A stretch of DNA of 36,293 bases. Origin: JBIOWF01 sp044868295 (GTDB lineage: Bacteria > Actinomycetota > Actinomycetes > Streptosporangiales > Streptosporangiaceae). Shown here piece by piece: positions 29,956 to 36,293 of the stretch. The notes below the pieces were generated by a model. The model saw only the letters and a program-made list of their open reading frames with translations, did no database searches and was not told the DNA's origin. Location of the stretch: positions 1 to 36,293 of the forward strand of contig JBIOWF010000328.1 of NCBI GenBank assembly GCA_044868295.1, in the 5' to 3' direction. Each line of letters opens with the position of its first letter. Positions within the stretch are counted from its first letter, which is position 1. The translations under genes were made by a program, and so were the position numbers.

Positions 29956-31191
29956 GTGAGCAAGATCGCGCCCGTCCTGGACATCGACGCGATCCTCGAC
30001 GACGAGGGCACGCGGATCATCGTGTGCTGCGGCTCGGGTGGGGTGGGCAAGACGACCACGGCGGCCGCATTGGGCCTGCGAGCGGCCGAACGGGGACGCT
30101 CCGTGGTGGTCCTCACCGTGGACCCGGCGAGACGGCTGGCCCAGTCCATGGGCCTCACCGAGCTCGACAACACGCCCCGGCGGGTCAAGGGCGTCGGCCG
30201 GGCCACGGCGGGCCATGGCGACGGCCGTACCGGGTCGGGGGGCACCGCTTCCGGCGACAGCCGTACGGGATCGGGGGGCTCCACGGGGGCCGCGAGTGGA
30301 GCGGCGGCCAAGGGCGAGCTGCACGCGATGATGCTGGACATGAAGCGGACCTTCGATGAGATCATCGAGGCTCACGCGGACCCGGAACGTGCCCGACAGA
30401 TCCTGACAAATCCCTTTTATCAGTCGTTATCGTCAAGCTTTTCCGGCACGCAGGAATACATGGCCATGGAGAAGCTGGGCCAGCTCCGCAGGTCCGGCGA
30501 CTGGGATCTGATCATCGTCGACACGCCGCCGTCCCGATCCGCGCTGGACTTCCTGGACGCGCCGGAAAGGCTGGGAAGGTTCCTCGACGGGCGGCTCATC
30601 CGCATCCTGATGGCCCCGGCCAAGGTCGGCGGCAGAAGCGCGTTCAAGCTGATCAACGCCGGCTTCGGCCTCGTCGCGGGAGCGCTCACCAAGGTGCTCG
30701 GCGCGCAGGTGCTGAAGGACATCCAGACGTTCGTCTCCGCGCTGGACGCGGTGTTCGGAGGCTTCCGGCAGCGTGCCGAGCAGACCTACAGGTTGCTGCA
30801 GGCGCCCGGCACCGCCTTCCTCGTGGTCGCCGCGCCAGAGCGCGACGCCATGCGTGAAGCCTCTTATTTCGTCGAGAGACTGGCGCAGGAGCGCATGCCC
30901 CTGGCCGGACTCGTGGTGAATCGGGTGCATCGCTCTCCGGCACCGGCTCTGTCCGCCGCGCGCAGCACCGCGGCCGCGGAGGACCTGGAGTCGCGTGGCG
31001 AGCACGAACTGACGGCCGCCGTCCTGCGCCTGCACGCGGGACGAATGCAACTGGCCGCCCGTGAACAACGGGAGCAGGAACACTTCACGTCGGCACACCC
31101 GACGGTGCCGATCGCTCAGGTCCCCGCGATGCCGGAGGACGTGCACGATCTGGCGGGGCTCCGCCAGATCGGAAAACTCCTCGCGTCATAA
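29956..31191 (+). CDS. ArsA/GET3-type ATPase, second of a pair, with Gly/Ser/Thr insert (411 aa)
   Basis: P-loop GSGGVGKTT (26-34) lacks the class signature lysine (Gly instead), unlike the first ATPase. VVLTVDPARRLAQSMGL, WDLIIVDTPPSRSALDFLDA and VVNRVHRSP are the expected switch and base-contact segments. Between NTPRRVKG and ELHAMMLDMKRTFDEII lies a roughly 30-residue low-complexity insert (about 84-114) made by a 36-base tandem repeat, absent in relatives I recall. GTG 29956 is preceded by AAAGGGTGAGCT. It would act with the first ATPase. The C-terminal four codons and stop are repeated downstream. Confidence 0.9.
   Translation: MSKIAPVLDIDAILDDEGTRIIVCCGSGGVGKTTTAAALGLRAAERGRSVVVLTVDPARRLAQSMGLTELDNTPRRVKGVGRATAGHGDGRTGSGGTASGDSRTGSGGSTGAASGAAAKGELHAMMLDMKRTFDEIIEAHADPERARQILTNPFYQSLSSSFSGTQEYMAMEKLGQLRRSGDWDLIIVDTPPSRSALDFLDAPERLGRFLDGRLIRILMAPAKVGGRSAFKLINAGFGLVAGALTKVLGAQVLKDIQTFVSALDAVFGGFRQRAEQTYRLLQAPGTAFLVVAAPERDAMREASYFVERLAQERMPLAGLVVNRVHRSPAPALSAARSTAAAEDLESRGEHELTAAVLRLHAGRMQLAAREQREQEHFTSAHPTVPIAQVPAMPEDVHDLAGLRQIGKLLAS
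30217..30288 (+). repeat. 36-bp in-frame tandem repeat inside the ATPase gene
   Basis: Units beginning GGCGAC at 30217 and 30253 encode GDGRTGSGGTAS and GDSRTGSGGSTG. Each contains GCCGTAC, part of the dispersed repeat seen between genes. The period is 12 codons, so the frame is kept. Confidence 0.8.
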
Positions 31192-31203
31192 CTCGCGTCA
31201 TAC
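31180..31203 (+). repeat. Gene-tail repeat of the second ATPase (12 bp)
   Basis: CTCGCGTCATAA (last three codons and stop, 31180-31191) is followed at once by CTCGCGTCATAC, then CGCGTCA. It is a short version of the tail repeats seen at other genes in this window; alone it could be chance. Confidence 0.55.
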
Positions 31204-31251
31204 CGCGTCAAAAAGGAGTGGAGGGAGGGACGCGAAACGCGTCCACGGACC

Positions 31252-31548
31252 TCAGCCGGCGATCAGCTCGTTCGTCCGCTCGTACTCTTCCTTGGCCGAC
31301 TCGAGAAGGTCACGCCACGAGTCGACATCCGGCCGGCGCCTCAACAGCGCTCGGCGTTCCCGCTCTGTCATCCCGCCCCAAACCCCGAACTCGATGCGAT
31401 TGTCCAGCGCATCGGCGAGGCACTCGGTGCGGACAGGGCATCCTCGGCAGATCAGCTTCGCCCGGTTCTGTGCCGCGCCCTGCACGAAGAGCGCGTCAGG
31501 ATCCGCACCTCGACAGGCGGCACGGGAGGTCCAATCCGTGATCCACAT
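31252..31548 (-). CDS. WhiB-family iron-sulfur regulator (WhiB4 position)
   Basis: The four cluster cysteines are Cys12, Cys34, Cys37 and Cys43 (C-x21-C-x2-C-x5-C), followed by the Trp turn GVWGG (55-59) and a basic C-terminal segment (TERERRALLRRRP). WhiB proteins bind a 4Fe-4S cluster, contact sigma factor region 4 and act as redox-sensing regulators. Between the ATPase pair and the ponA2-type gene, this one corresponds to whiB4 (Rv3681c). ATG 31548 starts the protein just before the first Cys; ATG 31584 is an alternative that adds 12 residues. It diverges from the ponA2-type gene. Confidence 0.93.
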   Translation of the reverse strand: MWITDWTSRAACRGADPDALFVQGAAQNRAKLICRGCPVRTECLADALDNRIEFGVWGGMTERERRALLRRRPDVDSWRDLLESAKEEYERTNELIAG

Positions 31549-31806
31549 GTTCGACCCCACTCCCCTTAGGTGGTCAGTCGTCATTTCCGGCCGACGGGCG
31601 CGGGCGTCGAGCCTCCTTGTTGCAGTTGCCGCAGAGGAGAACGTACGCAACGAGGAGATCTCGACGACAGACCCGGGCGGATCAATTTCCCGCATGGTCA
31701 TCTCAGGCCATGTGGCCGGGAATGACTAGTCCCCCCCGGGACGGGGCAATGCAAGCCGGTGCCTTTGATACCGATTAACTCGGTGGTCCGACGTACTCTT
31801 GTCCTC
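31549..31806. promoter_or_regulatory. Divergent promoter region, whiB / ponA2-like
   Basis: TACTCT (31794-31799) lies seven bases before the GTG at 31807 and may be the -10 box of a leaderless ponA2 transcript. For whiB, AGGGGAG (about 31565) is a distant ribosome binding site. No other element is clear. Confidence 0.4.
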
Positions 31807-34035
31807 GTGCAAGCTCAAGGCAAAGCTCAGGCGTCGGCGGTCGGGAGCGCCCTGCGGCTTTTGGCGGCCGCGGTGGCTGCGGGGGTGCTGACCGCCGCCA
31901 TCACGCTTCCCGCGGTCGGCGGAGCGGGCATGTCGGCCAAGTCAGGCATTGAGACCCTTCGTCTTGCCCCAGAGGACCTCGGCGAGCCGCCGCTGCCCGA
32001 GAAGACGACGCTGCTCGATGCCGACGGCAAACAGATCGCCCAGTTCTACTACGAGAACCGCGAGTCGGTGCCCTTGGAGAAGGTCGCACCGATCATGCGG
32101 AAGGCGATCGTGGCGATCGAGGACTTCCGCTTCTACGAGCACGGCGCGCTCGACCTCGAAGGCACCATGCGAGCCGCCGCCAAGAACTTCACCAGGGGAG
32201 GCGTGACCCAGGGCGGGTCGTCCATCACGCAGCAGTACGTGAAGCAGGTCATCTACAACAAGGCCGAGACCGAAGAGGAGAAGGCCGCGGCCATCGCGCC
32301 GACCATCTCCCGGAAGCTCAACGAGATCCGCTACGCGATGGCGATCGAGAAGAAGTACAGCAAGGACGAGATCCTCAACCGCTATCTGAACATCGCGTAC
32401 TTCGGCTCGAGCGCCTACGGCATCGAGGCCGCCGCCAAGCGGTTCTTCGGCAAGCACGCCGCCGAGCTCGACCTCGCCCAGGCCGCCACGCTCGCGGGAG
32501 CCGTACAGGATCCGAACCGCACTGACCCCAACCGGGGCAAGGCCTTCAGGCAGCGCCTTCTTGAGCGGCGCAACACGGTCCTCGACCGGATGGCCGAGCT
32601 GAAGATCATTACCCCGACGGAGGCGGCCGACGCCAAGGCGAGGAAGCTCGGATTCAAGGACAAGCCCATCCCGGGCGGCTGCGAAGAGAGCGAGTTCCCC
32701 TACTTCTGCCTCTACGTCCAGAACGAGGTCCTGAACAACACCCAGTTCGGCAAGACCCAGAAGGCCCGGCGCGAGTTCCTCAACCAGGGCGGCCTCGTCA
32801 TCCGGACCACCATCAGCAGGAACATGCAGAAGGCCGCGGAAAAGGCGATCAAGCAGTTCGTCCACCCGAGCGACAAGCCCGTCGCCTCGGAAGCGCTCGT
32901 CGAGCCGGGCTCCGGTGCGATCCGCGCCATGGCGGCCAGCCGGAACTTCGGCTCCAACAAGAAGAAGAACGAGATGTCGTTCAACGTCGTCGCCGACGTC
33001 CAGCACGGCGGCGGCACGGGCTTCCAGGCCGGCTCGACCTTCAAGATGTTCACCCTGGTCACCGCGCTCAAGGAAGGCTTCAAGTTCAACGACGGGTTCA
33101 GCGTCGGCGGCGCGTACCAGGCGAGGGCCTACTCCGACTTCAAGAACTGCAAGGGCGAGAACGTCGGCGACCCCCGCACGGCGCTGCACAACTCCGAGGG
33201 CGGCGGCGGATTCAAGACCCTGCAGACCGGCACGTGGGGCTCGGTGAACACCTTCTTCCTCACGCTGGAGCAGAAGGTCGGGCTCTGCGACGTGGTCAAG
33301 ACGGCCAAGGACTTCGGCATCAAGCGTGCCGACGGCCAGAAGCTGCAGGAATTCGAGCCCTTCACCCTCGGCTTCAACGAGATGGACCCGATCACCGTCG
33401 CGAACGCCTACGCGACCCTTGGGGCCCGCGGAAAGTACTGCACGCCGATGGCGATCACCGAGATCACCGACCGGTACAACAAGGTCACCTCGTTCAAGCC
33501 GACCTGCAAGCAGGTTCTCGAACCCGAGGTCGCCGACGCGGCCACCAACATCCTTGAGGGCGTGTTCACCAAGGGCACCATGCGCGCGGTCGGCGGCATC
33601 GGCAGGGACGCCGCCGGCAAGACCGGAACGGGCGACGTTTCACGAACCGTATGGTTCGCCGGGTTCACCCCGGACCTTGCCGGAGCGGTCAGCCTCGGCG
33701 ACCCGCGTGGCCCGGTGCGGTATCCCCTGAGCAACCAGGTCATCGGCGGGCGTTCCTACGGCTCCGTGTTCGGCGCAAGCATCCCGGGTCCCATCTGGAA
33801 GGCCACGATGATCGAGTCGCTGAGAGACATCGCGCCCTCGTCGTTCGTCGCGCCGGACATGGCCCGGTTCGGCGGCTGCAGCCAGGGGTGCGCGCCCAGG
33901 CCCAAGCCGAAGCCCGAAGAGAGCGGGGGCCCGGGCGACGGCGACACCGGCGGCGACGACGGTGGCGACCCCTTCGGGTTCGGGAGAGGCAACGACGACG
34001 CGCCCTTCTCCCCCTTGGTCCCCCTCAACCAGTGA
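31807..34035 (+). CDS. Bifunctional class A penicillin-binding protein (PonA2-like)
   Basis: After a short cytoplasmic part and one membrane helix (about 14-40) comes the glycosyltransferase domain: EDFRFYEHGALD with catalytic Glu105, then GGSSITQQYVKQ, EILNRYLNIAYFG and AATLAGAVQDPN. The transpeptidase domain has STFK (Ser410), SVN (Ser479) and KTGT (605-608). It polymerises and cross-links peptidoglycan outside the membrane. The C-terminus is a Pro/Gly/Asp-rich tail without a PASTA domain, unlike M. tuberculosis PonA2. GTG 31807 (742 residues) is preferred for the leaderless-type box before it; the frame opens at GTG 31759. A perfect hairpin terminator follows. Confidence 0.94.
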   Translation: MQAQGKAQASAVGSALRLLAAAVAAGVLTAAITLPAVGGAGMSAKSGIETLRLAPEDLGEPPLPEKTTLLDADGKQIAQFYYENRESVPLEKVAPIMRKAIVAIEDFRFYEHGALDLEGTMRAAAKNFTRGGVTQGGSSITQQYVKQVIYNKAETEEEKAAAIAPTISRKLNEIRYAMAIEKKYSKDEILNRYLNIAYFGSSAYGIEAAAKRFFGKHAAELDLAQAATLAGAVQDPNRTDPNRGKAFRQRLLERRNTVLDRMAELKIITPTEAADAKARKLGFKDKPIPGGCEESEFPYFCLYVQNEVLNNTQFGKTQKARREFLNQGGLVIRTTISRNMQKAAEKAIKQFVHPSDKPVASEALVEPGSGAIRAMAASRNFGSNKKKNEMSFNVVADVQHGGGTGFQAGSTFKMFTLVTALKEGFKFNDGFSVGGAYQARAYSDFKNCKGENVGDPRTALHNSEGGGGFKTLQTGTWGSVNTFFLTLEQKVGLCDVVKTAKDFGIKRADGQKLQEFEPFTLGFNEMDPITVANAYATLGARGKYCTPMAITEITDRYNKVTSFKPTCKQVLEPEVADAATNILEGVFTKGTMRAVGGIGRDAAGKTGTGDVSRTVWFAGFTPDLAGAVSLGDPRGPVRYPLSNQVIGGRSYGSVFGASIPGPIWKATMIESLRDIAPSSFVAPDMARFGGCSQGCAPRPKPKPEESGGPGDGDTGGDDGGDPFGFGRGNDDAPFSPLVPLNQ

Positions 34036-34064
34036 CGTAACGACCTGCTGGTCAATTCAATGGG

Positions 34065-34098
34065 AAGGCCCTCCCCGGATTCGCCCGGGGAGGGCCTT
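34065..34098. terminator. Strong hairpin after the ponA2-like gene
   Basis: AAGGCCCTCCCCGG (34065-34078) pairs perfectly with 34085-34098 over a six-base loop and is followed by TCGCCGCTTTC. It lies 30 bases after the stop and before the YqeY tail repeats, and may serve both convergent genes. Confidence 0.88.
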
Positions 34099-34132
34099 TC
34101 GCCGCTTTCAGCCTGAAGCCCTTCGGCGCGGG

Positions 34133-34310
34133 CCCAGGTCGGCGAGGCGAGCGCCTGGGCGACGCGACCGCCCTTGGCGCGGCCCAGATCAGCCGGCGAT
34201 GCGAGCGCGCACAGCCTGGGCGACGCGACCGCCCTCAGCGCGGCCCAGATCAGCCGGCGAGACGGGCGCGCACGGCCTGGGCCACACGACCGCCTTCGGC
34301 GCGACCCGCC
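34133..34310. repeat. Gene-tail repeat of the YqeY gene (61-bp period, about three copies)
   Basis: The last 61 bases of the YqeY gene (34250-34310) are followed on its strand by a 61-base copy (34189-34249) and a shorter, diverged third copy (about 34133-34188). The second copy encodes GRAEGGRVAQAVRARIAG and a stop; the gene ends with the same 18 residues except Leu for Ile. Nine bases differ over these codons and eight changes are silent. Confidence 0.9.
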
Positions 34311-34705
34311 ACCTTGGGGTTGAGGACCTTCATGACCTGGCCCATCGCCCTGGGCCCTTCGGCGCCGCTCTCCTCGATGGCCTCGTCGACCAGTCGGCCC
34401 AGCTCGTCGTCGGAGAGCTGGGCGGGAAGGTACTCGTCCAGGACGGCCTGCTCGTCCAGCTCAGCCTGGGCCTGCTCCTTGCGGCCGGCGTTCGCGAAGG
34501 CCTCGGACGCCTCACGGCGCTTCTTCGCCTCCCGGGTCAGCACCTTGACGATCTCGTCGTCGGAGAGCTCACGGGCCTCCTTACCCGCGACCTCCTCCAC
34601 GTTGATGGCCGCCAGGGCCATCCGGATCGTCCGGAGCCGCAGCTCGTCGCGGGCCTTCATAGAGACCGAAAGATCGGCCTTCAGTTTGTCCTTCAACGCA
34701 CTCAT
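34250..34705 (-). CDS. GatB/YqeY domain protein (151 aa)
   Basis: The full length is a GatB_Yqey domain: LKDKLKADLSVSMKARDELR, LRTIRMALAAINVEEV, then LSDDEIVKVLTREAKKRRE, LDEYLPAQLSDDEL and the end region MGQVMKVLNPKVAGRAEGGR. The domain resembles the tRNA-binding tail of amidotransferase subunit GatB; free-standing YqeY proteins have no firmly assigned role. ATG 34705 is the only good start. The gene faces the ponA2-like gene and diverges from the metallophosphoesterase gene. Confidence 0.94.
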   Translation of the reverse strand: MSALKDKLKADLSVSMKARDELRLRTIRMALAAINVEEVAGKEARELSDDEIVKVLTREAKKRREASEAFANAGRKEQAQAELDEQAVLDEYLPAQLSDDELGRLVDEAIEESGAEGPRAMGQVMKVLNPKVAGRAEGGRVAQAVRARLAG

Positions 34706-34785
34706 GGGTCCATCTTGCCGTGTCAGCGGCCGCGTTCTCTCCCGGTTATCGCTGAGCGACTCGGGAAGTCGGGCATGATGGCGGT

Positions 34786-35682
34786 GTGAGGAAAGCTGCC
34801 GCGGTGCCCCTGTCCCTCCTCGGTCTCGGCGTGGCCGGAGTCGGCTACGCCTCTCTTGTGGAACGGAACTGGTTCAGGTTGCGGCGCTTCGACGTGCCTG
34901 TGCTCGACCCCGGACAACGGCCCGTCCGGATCCTGCAGATCTCGGATCTCCACCTCACCCCGAGACGCGCCCGCTTGATCAACTGGGTTCGGTCGCTGGC
35001 CTCGCTGGAGCCTGACCTGGTGGTGAACACCGGCGACACGCTCGCTCACCCGGACGCCGTGGCGCCGTACATGCGCGCCGTCGAACCGCTGCTCGATCGG
35101 CCCGGGCTGTTCGTTTATGGATCGAACGACCTCTACTCCCCTCGGCCGAAGAACCCCGCTCGGTATCTGTGGCGGACCTCGAAAGGCGACGGCGAACGGC
35201 ATGTCCCGGACCTGCCATGGGACGAGCTCGGCGCGGCGATGACCGCGGCGGGCTGGCTGGACATGAACAACACGACAGCCCGGCTGAAGGTCGGCGACCT
35301 GGACGTCCATGTCGGCGGCATCCACGACTCGCACATCGATCGGGACCGGTACGACGAGATCGCCGGGCCCGCTCCCGACGACGCCGATCTCCGGCTGGGC
35401 GTGATGCACTCCCCGGAGCCCCGGAACATGTCGCTGTTCGCGGCCGACGGCTACCAGCTGTTGCTGGCGGGCCACACCCACGGTGGCCAGCTGTGCATCC
35501 CCTTCTACGGAGCGCTGGTGACCAACTGCGGGATCGACCGGGCACGGGTGAAGGGCCTGAATCGGCACGAGAGCGCATGGCTCCACGTCTCCGCTGGTCT
35601 CGGCACCTCCCCCTATGCTCCCGTCCGCTTCTCCTGCCCCCCAGAAGCGACCCTCCTGACCCTGGTGCCCCGTCGTCCTTGA
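34786..35682 (+). CDS. Membrane-anchored metallophosphoesterase (298 aa)
   Basis: One N-terminal hydrophobic helix (about 4-24) is followed by a calcineurin-like phosphoesterase domain: QISDLHLTP (Asp54, His56), NTGDT (Asp84), GSND at 112-115 where the family usually has GNHD/E, and GHTHGGQLCIPF (about 229). The changed His in GSND is common in this YaeI-type actinobacterial branch (Rv3683 position), which may use two metals on phospho- or lipid substrates. It starts at GTG 34786 without a clear ribosome binding site, so the mRNA may be leaderless. The next feature is tRNA-Pro. Confidence 0.92.
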   Translation: MRKAAAVPLSLLGLGVAGVGYASLVERNWFRLRRFDVPVLDPGQRPVRILQISDLHLTPRRARLINWVRSLASLEPDLVVNTGDTLAHPDAVAPYMRAVEPLLDRPGLFVYGSNDLYSPRPKNPARYLWRTSKGDGERHVPDLPWDELGAAMTAAGWLDMNNTTARLKVGDLDVHVGGIHDSHIDRDRYDEIAGPAPDDADLRLGVMHSPEPRNMSLFAADGYQLLLAGHTHGGQLCIPFYGALVTNCGIDRARVKGLNRHESAWLHVSAGLGTSPYAPVRFSCPPEATLLTLVPRRP

Positions 35683-35763
35683 TCGCTCTTGATATGTGGT
35701 GACACGAGCATGCCCAAAGTCCGCTAGACTTTGCGAGGCGCAGGGCGACGACGCTCTGCCCAC

Positions 35764-35837
35764 CGGGGTGTAGCGCAGCTTGGCAGCGCGCTTCGTTCGG
35801 GACGAAGAGGCCGTGGGTTCAAATCCCGCCACCCCGA
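35764..35837 (+). tRNA. tRNA-Pro (anticodon CGG)
   Basis: A full cloverleaf folds: acceptor CGGGGTG/CACCCCG, D-stem GCGC/GCGC, anticodon stem CTTCG/CGAAG with loop TTCGGGA (anticodon CGG), and T-stem GTGGG/CCCGC with loop TTCAAAT. The discriminator is A and CCA is not encoded. TAGACT (35725-35730) is a fitting -10 box. tRNA-Pro genes are frequent integration sites. Confidence 0.97.
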
Positions 35838-35854
35838 CCCAGTAGTTGCAGCTC

Positions 35855-35890
35855 AAGGGCCTGATCGCTAGCGATAGCGACCAGGCCCTT
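35855..35890 (+). terminator. Long hairpin after tRNA-Pro
   Basis: A 16-base arm starting AAGGGCCTGATCGCTA (35855-35870) pairs with 35875-35890 with one mismatch over a GCGA loop. It lies 17 bases after the tRNA and should end its transcript. Confidence 0.85.
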
Positions 35891-36002
35891 GATCGTTTGA
35901 CCGTCATTTGACCGTCGGTCTGAACGCCCCCAGGGGGCACTGACAGGTTCAAATGAGTTTTCCTGGGCACCTTGATCGCACCGCCCGCCTCTGCGGATCC
36001 GC

Positions 36003-36200
36003 TCTCGACGGTCCCGTCGTCGTGCCACCAGATGACGTACCCGTACATGGTCAGTCAGGCGCGGAGTCCTTCGGCAGCTTGCGCCAGGCACAGCCGGTCC
36101 GCACCACATAGAAGATGCATCCACAATCCTCCGGCGCGGGTGCGTCTCCCGGCGCCCGCCTTTCGGCCAGGGTCATTTCAAAGTCGGAGCGTGATCGCAT
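36003..36200 (-). pseudogene. IS5-type transposase remnant, frameshifted
   Basis: On the minus strand, from ATG 36200, the frame reaches IFYVVRTGCAWRKLPKDSAP and then a stop at 36051; the shifted frame from 36048 continues YGYVIWWHDDGTVE. Together they match the conserved start of IS5-type transposases (VLRTGxxWRxLPxDFPP...VYxYFxxWRDDGTxE). The rest of the transposase, including its DDE residues, is missing downstream. No terminal repeats were recognised. Confidence 0.75.
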
Positions 36201-36209
36201 GATGTGACG

Positions 36210-36293
36210 CTATGTAGCGATCAAGGGGAGGGCGCGCATGGGGTTTCGGCCGATCTTCTGCACGGTTCGGGTGATCTCGGTGACGCCCGCGCG
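36210..36293 (-). CDS. Possible C-terminal end of an unknown protein (partial)
   Basis: The minus frame entering from the right edge reads VTEITRTVQKIGRNPMRALP and stops at TAG 36210, with good G/C at third positions. On the other strand an ATG at 36238 with GGGGAGG upstream also opens a frame to the edge (MGFRPIFCTVRVISV). Only one can be real and the window is too short to decide. Confidence 0.25.
   Translation of the reverse strand, partial: RAGVTEITRTVQKIGRNPMRALPLIAT

Noticed and set aside
27666..30365. 899-codon open frame on the minus strand upstream of and through the slipin gene
   Set aside because: The slipin starts at ATG 28655 with AAGGAGG. The upstream 570 codons are antisense to the first ATPase and part of the second, and only lack stops because of high GC.
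28824..31191. Arsenite efflux ATPases
   Set aside because: No arsenite-binding cysteine triad and no arsB/arsR nearby; the pair fits the Rv3679/Rv3680 type.
34723..36048. 441-codon minus-strand frame through tRNA-Pro and the metallophosphoesterase gene
   Set aside because: It crosses a tRNA and is antisense to a clear enzyme. Only its first residues, belonging to the transposase remnant, mean anything.

Overview
The window is high-GC DNA with GTG/TTG starts, G/C-ending codons, few U-tract terminators and WhiB, 6C RNA, MarP and holin-X genes. This points to an actinomycete; from gene content I would guess a Streptosporangiales-type genus, but that is inference. It has three parts.

(1) About 1-12955: the right-hand part of an integrated prophage-like element; its left end lies outside the window. 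A long minus-strand operon (8098 down to 1) carries about 18 tightly overlapping small genes, including a YqaJ/lambda-type exonuclease, a RecT annealing protein, an HNH nuclease, a DUF2786 protein, two Cys-cluster peptides and a lipoprotein of SPFH type. It is headed by an XRE repressor-like gene facing a second, divergent HTH gene. Then come a third HTH protein, a one-domain GntR regulator and, at the edge, a large serine integrase. The integrase lies against a tadA (CpaF-type pilus ATPase) gene cut right after its Walker B motif, so the element appears to sit inside tadA.

(2) About 12956-35700: a chromosomal block whose order closely follows, as I recall it, M. tuberculosis Rv3660c to Rv3683: ssd, 6C RNA, a probable Ms1/6S-like RNA locus, a degenerate Fic-like protein (Rv3662c position), acs, a holin-X membrane protein, an epoxide-hydrolase-like protein, DUF309, marP, a Nudix hydrolase, nth, crp, a metallo-beta-lactamase-fold hydrolase, a second Nudix, RidA, a DUF4177 peptide, a slipin, two ArsA-type ATPases, a WhiB4-like regulator, a PonA2-like penicillin-binding protein, a YqeY protein and a metallophosphoesterase. 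The block joins acetate activation, redox and cAMP-type regulation, acid/cell-wall stress protease and peptidoglycan synthesis.

(3) About 35760-36293: tRNA-Pro(CGG), a strong hairpin, and a frameshifted remnant of an IS5-type transposase.

The most unusual signal is in part 2. At several independent genes (Nudix, MBL hydrolase, slipin, second ArsA ATPase, YqeY) the last codons plus the stop codon are repeated in tandem just downstream of the real stop. In the YqeY case the extra copy still encodes the same 18-residue tail except one Leu/Ile change, with eight of nine base differences silent. A dispersed short repeat around GAGCCGTAC and a 14-bp minisatellite occur in the same block.
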